This document shows positions 8,992-15,535 of a stretch of DNA of 64,000 nucleotides, one piece after another. Made by a program: the position numbers and the translations under genes. This DNA comes from Enterobacterales bacterium. Its GTDB lineage: Bacteria; Pseudomonadota; Gammaproteobacteria; Enterobacterales; Enterobacteriaceae. The notes beneath the pieces are model-generated. The model ran no database searches. It saw only the letters and a list, made by a program, of their open reading frames with translations, and was not told the origin of the DNA. Numbering within the stretch: the stretch's first letter is position 1; each line of letters starts with the position of its first letter. The stretch is from the NCBI GenBank assembly GCA_015654925.1, contig JAATFX010000146.1:62001-126000 (forward strand), written 5' to 3'.

Positions 8992-9720
8992 ATGAATATT
9001 TTAACGATTATTCCCAGCCGCCTGGCGTCTACCCGGCTGCCAGGCAAGGCGCTGGCCGAAATTAACGGCATCCCGATGATTGTCCATGTCTGGCGCAGGG
9101 GCATGGAAGCCAACCTTGGCCCGGTGGTGGTGGCCTGCGACGATTGGCAAATCGCCGATGCGGTACAGCGGGCGGGGGGCAAGGCGGTGATGACGGATCC
9201 CGCGCTAGCGAGCGGCTCGGACCGCGCCTTCGCCGCCCTGCAAATGGTAGACCCTGCAGGGGAATATGACCTGGTGGTCAACCTGCAGGGGGATATGCCG
9301 ACCGCCGATCCGGCGATGCTGGCTACCCTGATCGCGCCCTTGGACCTGCCCGGCGCCGAAATAGCCACCCTGGCCTCGGTGGTGACCACCGCCGCCGAGC
9401 TTGCGGCGCCCAGCGTCGTTAAAGCGGCGGTCTCGCTCAGCCCCGGGGATAAAACCGGGCGGGCGCTGTTTTTCAGCCGCAACCTGATTCCATGGGGAGA
9501 CGGGGCGCATTACCACCATATCGGGCTTTATGCCTACAAGCGCAGCGCATTGATGAAATTTTCCCACTTGCCGCAGGGCGCGCTGGAGCAGCGTGAACAG
9601 CTGGAGCAGCTCAGGGCCCTGGAACACGGCATGCGCATCGATATCTCCATCGTCGACGTTAATCCGCTCGGCGTCGATACGCTGGACGACCTTAATCTGG
9701 CGAGAAAAATTCTTCTTTAA
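8992..9720 (+). CDS. CMP-Kdo synthetase-like cytidylyltransferase (KdsB family)
   Basis: A 242-residue member of the 3-deoxy-manno-octulosonate cytidylyltransferase family. It keeps the nucleotide loop IIPSRLASTRLPGK (residues 6-19), NLQGD (97-101), FSRNLIPW, HIGLYAYK, LEQLRALE and the C-terminal VDTLDDL. The usual Kdo-site signature T-R-x-D-H-x-S-G-T-D-R is changed to TDPALASGSDR (68-78), and the Glu after QGD is Met102. These changes fall around the sugar pocket. It may therefore activate a modified ulosonic acid rather than plain Kdo, with the essential kdsB presumably elsewhere. GAGG precedes the start at good distance. It follows the dehydrogenase by 23 bp. Confidence 0.82.
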   Translation: MNILTIIPSRLASTRLPGKALAEINGIPMIVHVWRRGMEANLGPVVVACDDWQIADAVQRAGGKAVMTDPALASGSDRAFAALQMVDPAGEYDLVVNLQGDMPTADPAMLATLIAPLDLPGAEIATLASVVTTAAELAAPSVVKAAVSLSPGDKTGRALFFSRNLIPWGDGAHYHHIGLYAYKRSALMKFSHLPQGALEQREQLEQLRALEHGMRIDISIVDVNPLGVDTLDDLNLARKILL

Positions 9721-9750
9721 GAGGATTGCCATCCCATCGGGATCATCATC

Positions 9751-10362
9751 ATGGACAAAAAAACGATCGCACAAATCGGTAGCCGGGTTCTGGCCAAAGA
9801 AGCTGAAGCACTATACGAACTGTCCAGGACGTTATATAGCAGCGGATTTTGCGAGGCGGTAAATTTAATCGACGCGTCAACCGGCCACGTCATTATCATC
9901 GGCGTCGGAAAAAGCGGCCATATCGGCAGAAAAATATCCTCCAGCCTTTCATCGATCGGCACTCCCAGCTTTTTTATCCACCCTACGGAAGCCAAGCATG
10001 GCGATCTGGGCATGATAACGGCCAATGATATTGTCATCATGATCTCCTTTAGCGGTAAAACCGAAGAACTCATGGAATTATTACCGCACTTAAAGCTGCG
10101 GCGCATTCCCTTGATCGCCATAACCGGCAATAGCCGTTCGCCCCTGGCCGAAAACGTGGATATCAGCCTGTCGTTCAGCATCAAGGGGGAGGCCTGCGCG
10201 TTCAATATGGTGCCGACCGTAAGCGCCAGCGCCACCCTGGCCCTCGGCGATGCCCTGGCCATCGTACTGATGGAATTAAGCGGTTTTTCGCCGCAGGATT
10301 TTTCGCGCAACCATCCTTCAGGGACCTTGGGCAAACGGCTGGCAACGCGGGTGCCCGGTTAA
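9751..10362 (+). CDS. SIS-domain sugar-phosphate isomerase, arabinose-5-phosphate isomerase-like without CBS domains
   Basis: A 203-residue KdsD/KpsF/GutQ relative. The SIS domain is complete: GVGKSGHIGRK (51-61), IHPTEAKHGDLG (76-87), a SFSGKTEE phosphate loop, the KGEACAFNMVPT segment and His188 in RNHPSGTLG. Family enzymes of E. coli are about 320-330 residues because of a C-terminal CBS pair; this one stops right after the SIS domain with a normal stop codon. Shorter SIS-only isomerases exist in other bacteria, so it is probably functional. It would interconvert ribulose-5-phosphate and arabinose-5-phosphate, the precursor of Kdo, or a related sugar. It sits 30 bp after the cytidylyltransferase gene. 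Confidence 0.8.
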   Translation: MDKKTIAQIGSRVLAKEAEALYELSRTLYSSGFCEAVNLIDASTGHVIIIGVGKSGHIGRKISSSLSSIGTPSFFIHPTEAKHGDLGMITANDIVIMISFSGKTEELMELLPHLKLRRIPLIAITGNSRSPLAENVDISLSFSIKGEACAFNMVPTVSASATLALGDALAIVLMELSGFSPQDFSRNHPSGTLGKRLATRVPG

Positions 10363-10408
10363 ATAGGGCGGGCGCCAGTGGCCCGCATCAGGATAATGAG
10401 TAGCGGAT

Positions 10409-11263
10409 ATGCGCTTTTTATTGGGGTCAGCACTGCTGTTGACCAGCCTTATCGTCTCCCAGGTCGGCACGGCGCTGGCCTACGGGCTGATCGCCGATCT
10501 GGGGCCCACCATGAGCGCCTGGCTGCGATTAACTCTCGGCGCCATGATAGCTTGCTTATTTCTCAGACGGCGCTATCTGCCCTATCTGTTTAACCGCCAT
10601 GTCTGTTGCCTGGCTACGGCGGTCGCCGGAATGGCTTTATGTTTTACCAATGCGCTGAACTATATTCCCATACCCACCGCTACGGCCCTGCAATTTCTTG
10701 GCCCCTTTTTCCTGGCCGTCGCGGTGGCCAAAAACAAAATCGATTATGGCATTTCGCTGCTGGCCATTACCGGCATGGCGCTGATTAGCCTGCAGGTCAA
10801 CGGCGCGCAAGGCGACTGGCCGGGCATCTGCTGGGCCGGGTTATCCGGCGCTTTTTGGGTGCTGTATATCGTCAGCGCCCGAAAAACGGCCCTCGACCTG
10901 CCCGGTTTCCGGTGTCTGGCGCTGGCGATGGTGATGGCGTCGCTGCTGATGTCGCCGTTTATCATAACCGCATTCAGCATGCCTTCCGGCCAGCAATTGC
11001 TGGTGGCGCTGGCGGCCGCCGTATTTTTGCCGCTGCTGCCTTACTTCCTGGAGATGTCGGCCTTAAGGCTGATAAACACCTGGACGTTCAGTATCGTCGT
11101 CAGTCTGGAGCCCTGCGCCGCGATAATTATCAGCAGGCTTATGCTTAAGCAGCATACCCCCGCCATACAGCTCGTGGGGGTGATGCTGATCGTTATGGCC
11201 GGCATGGCGGCCATTTTCTCGGGCCAATACCGGGCAAGGCGGCGGCAAGGGCGGAATACCTAA
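10409..11263 (+). CDS. EamA/DMT transporter, RhtA-like exporter
   Basis: A 284-residue inner-membrane protein with about ten hydrophobic helices. Hallmarks of RhtA-type drug/metabolite transporters are present: IPIPTATALQFLGPF in the first half, and LPYFLEMSALRLINTWTFSI followed by SLEPCAA in the second. RhtA exports threonine and homoserine, so an amino-compound substrate fits the aminotransferase in the same cluster. It is the last gene of the run, 46 bp after the isomerase. Export of the pathway product, or of a toxic analogue, is inferred. The frame ends in a basic RARRRQGR tail. Confidence 0.78.
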   Translation: MRFLLGSALLLTSLIVSQVGTALAYGLIADLGPTMSAWLRLTLGAMIACLFLRRRYLPYLFNRHVCCLATAVAGMALCFTNALNYIPIPTATALQFLGPFFLAVAVAKNKIDYGISLLAITGMALISLQVNGAQGDWPGICWAGLSGAFWVLYIVSARKTALDLPGFRCLALAMVMASLLMSPFIITAFSMPSGQQLLVALAAAVFLPLLPYFLEMSALRLINTWTFSIVVSLEPCAAIIISRLMLKQHTPAIQLVGVMLIVMAGMAAIFSGQYRARRRQGRNT

Positions 11264-11277
11264 ACCGTTCGCGGCGG

Positions 11278-11311
11278 TATTTGACCGTTTATCCGCTTAT
11301 TTGACCGCTGG
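11278..11311 (+). promoter_or_regulatory. Direct repeats resembling BtsR binding sites
   Basis: The 10-mer TATTTGACCG occurs at 11278 and 11298, a 20-bp period, giving cores ACCGTTTA and ACCGCTGG about 80-100 bp before btsT. The LytTR regulator BtsR of E. coli is known to bind a pair of ACC(G/A)CT(C/T)A direct repeats with similar spacing upstream of its transporter target, so this is the likely pyruvate-responsive element. Confidence 0.6.
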
Positions 11312-11387
11312 TGGAAAATACGCAATTTCCCGCGTACGGGTGGCATAGAGTACGTCTCCATGTATCCCTACTGAAGAACGAATCATA

Positions 11388-13538
11388 ATGAAAAACAATA
11401 TTCTCAAACATATCCCCTGGCTAATCATCGGGCTGATAGGGGCATGCTGCCTCGGCGTGGTGGCGCTGCGCCGCGGCGAGCATGTCAGCGCCCTGTGGAT
11501 CGTGGTTTCCTCAATCGCGGTGTATCTGGTGGCTTATCGTTACTACAGCCTCTATATCGCCAAGAACGTCATGCAGTTGGACCCCAGCCGGGCAACGCCG
11601 GCCGTGGTTAACAATGATGGCCTCAATTACGTCCCAACCAATAAAAACGTCTTGTTCGGCCATCACTTTGCCGCCATCGCCGGGGCCGGACCGCTGGTCG
11701 GCCCGGTACTTGCCGCGCAAATGGGCTACCTGCCGGGCACCATGTGGCTGCTGGCGGGCGTGGTCCTGGCCGGCGCGGTACAAGATTTTATCGTGCTGTT
11801 TATGTCATCGCGCCGCAACGGCGTTTCCCTGGGTGAAATGATCAAAGAAGAGATGGGGCCGGTGCCCGGCACCATTGCGCTATTCGGCTGCTTCCTGATT
11901 ATGATTATTATCCTGGCGGTGCTGGCCCTGATCGTGGTTAAAGCCTTGGCCGAAAGCCCATGGGGAGTGTTTACCGTCTGCTCCACCGTGCCCATTGCCC
12001 TGTTCATGGGGATTTATATGCGCTTCCTGCGCCCGGGACGGGTGGGCGAAGTGTCGGTGATCGGGGTGGTATTGCTGCTGCTGGCTATCTGGTTTGGCGG
12101 CGTGATTGCCCACGATCCCTATTGGGGACCGGCGTTAACCTTTAAAGATACCACCATCACCTATACGCTGATCGGTTATGCCTTTGTTTCGGCCTTGCTG
12201 CCGGTGTGGCTGATCCTGGCGCCGCGCGACTATCTGGCCACGTTCTTGAAAATCGGGGTCATCGTCGGCCTGGCGGTAGGTATCGTGATCATCAATCCCG
12301 ACTTGAAAATGCCGGCGATGACGCAGTTTATCGATGGCACCGGTCCGGTGTGGAAAGGGGCATTATTCCCGTTCCTGTTTATCACTATCGCCTGCGGCGC
12401 CGTGTCCGGTTTCCATGCGCTCATCGCCTCGGGCACCACGCCCAAACTGCTGGCCAGCGAAAGCGACGCCCGTTTTATCGGTTACGGCGCCATGTTGATG
12501 GAATCCTTTGTCGCTATCATGGCATTGGTGGCCGCATCCATTATCGAACCCGGCCTTTATTTCGCCATGAACACCCCGCCGGCGGCGCTGGGCATTACCA
12601 TGCCCGATCTGCATAATCTCGGCACGTCCGACGCGCCGATGATCATGGCTTCGCTCAAAGATGTCACCGCCCATGCGGCGGCCACGGTAAGCTCCTGGGG
12701 TTTCGTCATTTCCCCCGACCAGATTTTGCAAACCGCCAAAGATATCGGCGAACCTTCGGTACTGAACCGCGCCGGCGGGGCGCCGACCCTGGCGGTGGGG
12801 ATTGCCCACGTATTCCATAAAATCATTCCCGGCGCCGATATGGGCTTCTGGTATCACTTTGGCATCCTGTTTGAAGCGCTGTTTATCTTAACCGCCCTGG
12901 ACGCGGGCACCCGCTCCGGCCGCTTTATGCTGCAAGATCTGCTGGGCAACTTCGTGCCGTTCCTCAAAAAGACCGACTCGCTACTGGCCGGTATGGCCGG
13001 TACCGCGGGCTGCGTAGGGTTGTGGGGCTATTTGCTCTATCAGGGCGTGGTCGATCCGCTGGGCGGGGTGAAAAGCCTGTGGCCGCTGTTTGGTATCTCC
13101 AACCAGATGCTGGCTGCGGTCGCCCTGATCCTGGGTACGGTGGTGCTAATCAAAATGAAACGCACCAAATATATTTGGGTCACCGTAGTGCCGGCGGTCT
13201 GGCTGCTTATCTGCACCACCTGGGCGCTCGGCCTGAAACTGTTTAGCCAGAATCCGCAGCTGGAAGGTTTCTTATATCTGGCCCGCGCATCCAATCAGAA
13301 GATTAACGAGCAGGGCGCGACCCTGACCGCCCAGCAAATTAGCAACCTGCATCACATAGTGGTAAACAACTATACCAATGCCGGCTTAAGCATCCTGTTC
13401 CTGATTGTCGTATACAGCATATTATTCTATGGTGTTAAGACTGCCCTTAAAGCGCGCAGCAAGCCCGGGCGCACCGATAAAGAAACGTCATATGTCGCGA
13501 TACCGGCGGAAGGGGTGATCACCTCTTCCAGCCACTAA
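11388..13538 (+). CDS. btsT: Pyruvate/H+ symporter, CstA family (BtsT/YjiY)
   Basis: A 716-residue inner-membrane transporter, the same length as E. coli BtsT and very similar throughout, including LRRGEHVSALWIVV, GAGPLVGPVLAAQMGYLPGT, ITIACGAVSGFHALIASGTT and LDAGTRSGRFMLQDLLG. It belongs to the CstA carbon-starvation family with many membrane helices. E. coli BtsT is a high-affinity pyruvate uptake system controlled by the BtsS/BtsR two-component system; the two-component genes are not in this window. The order btsT-yjiX-yjiA matches E. coli. The paralogue CstA is shorter (about 701) and lacks the RTDKETPYV-like tail seen here as RTDKETSYV. Confidence 0.95.
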   Translation: MKNNILKHIPWLIIGLIGACCLGVVALRRGEHVSALWIVVSSIAVYLVAYRYYSLYIAKNVMQLDPSRATPAVVNNDGLNYVPTNKNVLFGHHFAAIAGAGPLVGPVLAAQMGYLPGTMWLLAGVVLAGAVQDFIVLFMSSRRNGVSLGEMIKEEMGPVPGTIALFGCFLIMIIILAVLALIVVKALAESPWGVFTVCSTVPIALFMGIYMRFLRPGRVGEVSVIGVVLLLLAIWFGGVIAHDPYWGPALTFKDTTITYTLIGYAFVSALLPVWLILAPRDYLATFLKIGVIVGLAVGIVIINPDLKMPAMTQFIDGTGPVWKGALFPFLFITIACGAVSGFHALIASGTTPKLLASESDARFIGYGAMLMESFVAIMALVAASIIEPGLYFAMNTPPAALGITMPDLHNLGTSDAPMIMASLKDVTAHAAATVSSWGFVISPDQILQTAKDIGEPSVLNRAGGAPTLAVGIAHVFHKIIPGADMGFWYHFGILFEALFILTALDAGTRSGRFMLQDLLGNFVPFLKKTDSLLAGMAGTAGCVGLWGYLLYQGVVDPLGGVKSLWPLFGISNQMLAAVALILGTVVLIKMKRTKYIWVTVVPAVWLLICTTWALGLKLFSQNPQLEGFLYLARASNQKINEQGATLTAQQISNLHHIVVNNYTNAGLSILFLIVVYSILFYGVKTALKARSKPGRTDKETSYVAIPAEGVITSSSH

Positions 13539-13557
13539 GCGCTAACATCAGCCATGC

Positions 13558-13590
13558 CCCGCATAGTCCGAACGGCCTATGCGGGCTTTT
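13558..13590 (+). terminator. Intrinsic terminator or attenuator between btsT and yjiX
   Basis: Nine-base inverted repeat CCCGCATAG / CTATGCGGG with a 10-nt loop, followed by CTTTTCTTCT. It lies just before the GGAGA ribosome binding site of yjiX, so it would reduce read-through from btsT into the downstream genes. Confidence 0.8.
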
Positions 13591-13606
13591 CTTCTGGAGA
13601 TGCCGC

Positions 13607-13810
13607 ATGTTTGGAAATTTGGGTCAAGCAGGTAAGTACTTGGGACAGGCTGCCCGGATGTTGGTGGGCATTCCCGATTATGACAATTATGTTCAACATA
13701 TGACCGTCAATCATCCCGACCAGCCCGCAATGACGTATGAAGAGTTCTTTCGCGAGCGTCAGGAAGCGCGCTACGGCGGTAACGGCAAAGGCGGTTTCCG
13801 CTGTTGTTAA
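13607..13810 (+). CDS. yjiX: YbdD/YjiX family small protein
   Basis: A 67-residue soluble protein of the YbdD/YjiX family, which regularly accompanies CstA-type transporters. Characteristic parts are GQAARMLVGIPDYDNYVQHM and the closing RQEARYGG followed by a Cys-Cys end (FRCC). Good ribosome binding site (GGAGATGCCGC before ATG). Its molecular function is not known; a role in transporter activity or assembly has been proposed for relatives on the basis of gene context. Confidence 0.92.
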   Translation: MFGNLGQAGKYLGQAARMLVGIPDYDNYVQHMTVNHPDQPAMTYEEFFRERQEARYGGNGKGGFRCC

Positions 13811-13858
13811 AGGGCTGGCCGGCGCTGATGAACGCGGTGAGCGCAAGAGGAAGGATGC

Positions 13859-14818
13859 ATGAATAAGCCACTGCCGGCCACTATTTTGTCCGGCTTTTTT
13901 GGTGCGGGAAAAACCACGCTATTGCGTCATATCCTGCATACCCGGCACGGTGAAAAAATCGCCGTGATTGAAAATGAATTCGGCGAAGCGCCCATCGATA
14001 ATAGCCTGCTGGGCGAGGGCTCTACCCGGATCACCACCCTGAGCAATGGGTGTATTTGCTGCAGCAGCGCCAACGAACTGGAACGCGCGCTGCTCGATTT
14101 GCTGGCGGGCATCGATGACGGCAGCCTGGATTTCTCCCGCCTTGTGATTGAATGCACCGGAATGGCCGACCCCGGGCCGGTGATACAAACTTTTTTCTCC
14201 CATCCGGTATTAAGCGAACGCTTTTTACTCGATGGCGTCATTACCCTGGTAGATGCGGTTCATGCCGACCAGCAGCTCACCCAGTTTACCGTGGCCCAGG
14301 CCCAGGTCGGCTTTGCCGATCGCCTTTTGCTGACCAAAACCGATGTCGCCGGCGACAGCGCCGCCCTGATAGAGCGGTTGCAGCATATCAACGCCCGCGC
14401 GCCGGTGTATCCGGTGGTTAACGGCGAGATAACCATGGCGCGGTTGTTTAACGTCGATGGGTTTATCCTCAACGATCGGCTGAATCTGGCCAAACCGCGT
14501 TTCAGACCGCTTATCGCGGCGCAAAACAGCATCCGATCCATCGTGGTATCGCTGGATACGCCGCTGGAGCTGGCGGCCGTTTCGGACCTGATGGAAAGCC
14601 TGCTGGTGACTTATGCCGATAATTTATTGCGCTATAAAGGGATACTGGCAATTAAAGACGAACCGCGCCGTTTGTTGTTCCAGGGCGTACAGCGCCTCTA
14701 CAGCGCCGATTGGGACCGGGAATGGCGGGCGGACGAAGTCAAAACCAGCGTGATGGTATTTATCGGCATTGATTTGCCGGAACCGGCGATCCGCGCCGGT
14801 TTCGCCGCATTGGGGTAA
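13859..14818 (+). CDS. yjiA: CobW/COG0523 family GTPase YjiA
   Basis: A 319-residue G3E-family P-loop GTPase. Walker A is GFFGAGKTTLLRH near the N-terminus; the metal-binding C-x-C-C motif appears as GCICCSS around residue 62-68; Walker B/switch is VIECTGMADPGP and the base-specificity motif is LLTKTDV. The C-terminal CobW domain ends at the usual place. E. coli YjiA (318 residues) binds metals and GTP, but its client is unknown. It follows yjiX by 48 bp with an AGGAAGG ribosome binding site. Confidence 0.93.
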   Translation: MNKPLPATILSGFFGAGKTTLLRHILHTRHGEKIAVIENEFGEAPIDNSLLGEGSTRITTLSNGCICCSSANELERALLDLLAGIDDGSLDFSRLVIECTGMADPGPVIQTFFSHPVLSERFLLDGVITLVDAVHADQQLTQFTVAQAQVGFADRLLLTKTDVAGDSAALIERLQHINARAPVYPVVNGEITMARLFNVDGFILNDRLNLAKPRFRPLIAAQNSIRSIVVSLDTPLELAAVSDLMESLLVTYADNLLRYKGILAIKDEPRRLLFQGVQRLYSADWDREWRADEVKTSVMVFIGIDLPEPAIRAGFAALG

Positions 14819-14904
14819 TTCCGTTAGCGGAGGCGCCGCGCCCCCGGACTTATGCATGCCGCGCGATTATGCTACCCTAGGGTTAATATATCCGAGGTGC
14901 TGCC

Positions 14905-15351
14905 ATGAAACTCACGCGTTATACCGACTATGCCGTCAGGGTAATGATATTCCTTGGCTCCCGGGACGGCGGGCTGTGCTCCATCGCCGACATCTCGCGA
15001 CGGTACGCTATCTCGCAAAATAACCTGATGAAAGTGGTGCAGGATCTGGCGCGGCTCGGTTACATCGAGACGCTGCGCGGGCGCAACGGCGGCATACGCC
15101 TGGGGCGACCCCCGCAGGATATTAATATCGGCACCCTGATCCGCCATACCGAGAAAGGCTGCGTATTGGTCGACTGCGCCAACTGCGTTATTGCGCCGGC
15201 CTGCGGTTTGCCGGGCGTACTGGCCAAGGCCACCCATGCGTTTTTCCAGGTGCTCGACGAGTATACCCTGGCGGATTTAGTGCATAATCGTAGCCAAATC
15301 CAAGAACTCTATACCCTGATGGATATCAAGGATGCCGCGGTCATTCCCTGA
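14905..15351 (+). CDS. nsrR: Rrf2-family nitric-oxide-sensing repressor, NsrR-like
   Basis: A 148-residue Rrf2 winged-helix regulator related to NsrR, which loses repression when nitric oxide attacks its iron-sulfur cluster. Asp8 in RYTDYAVR, the recognition region ISQNNLMKVVQDLARLGYIETLRGRNGGIRLG and the cluster cysteines (91, 94, 100, plus 86) are visible. E. coli NsrR has three cysteines with wider first spacing (C-x4-C-x5-C); here the last three are C-x2-C-x5-C. It sits just upstream of hcp, whose promoter carries a near-consensus NsrR site, which supports the call. It could instead be a second Rrf2 paralogue dedicated to hcp-hcr. Confidence 0.78.
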   Translation: MKLTRYTDYAVRVMIFLGSRDGGLCSIADISRRYAISQNNLMKVVQDLARLGYIETLRGRNGGIRLGRPPQDINIGTLIRHTEKGCVLVDCANCVIAPACGLPGVLAKATHAFFQVLDEYTLADLVHNRSQIQELYTLMDIKDAAVIP

Positions 15352-15422
15352 GCGATGCCGTAGCACCGCGCCGGCCAATCCGCTTCCCGCCATATCGCTT
15401 CCCGCCATGCCCGCACGCAAAC

Positions 15423-15436
15423 TTGCGCTAAATCAA
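15423..15436. promoter_or_regulatory. Possible FNR site upstream of hcp
   Basis: TTGCG-CTAA-ATCAA matches the FNR consensus TTGAT-N4-ATCAA at eight of ten defined positions, with a perfect right half. Anaerobic FNR activation of hcp is known in E. coli. With CATAAT (15485-15490) as -10, the site would be centred about 67 bp upstream of the start of transcription. Confidence 0.45.
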
Positions 15437-15494
15437 ACAAAGCGCGGATAGCGTTTAAATCGCTGTTCATCCATAGCGGCTGCACATAATCTTA

Positions 15495-15517
15495 AACATG
15501 CATTTAAAATGAATCTT
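15495..15517. promoter_or_regulatory. NsrR binding site at the hcp promoter
   Basis: Two 11-bp half-sites, AACATGCATTT and AAATGAATCTT, separated by one base. This is the 11-1-11 inverted repeat of NsrR (AAGATGCATTT-N-AAATGCATCTT), each half matching ten of eleven positions. It lies directly after a CATAAT -10-like element and 18 bp before the hcp start codon, an ideal repressor position. Confidence 0.85.
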
Positions 15518-15535
15518 ATAACAAGAGAGGCCATC

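Noticed and set aside
5354..11263. Phosphonate or classical capsule cluster
   Set aside because: No PEP mutase, no glycosyltransferase and no ABC or Wzx/Wzy genes accompany the cytidylyltransferase.
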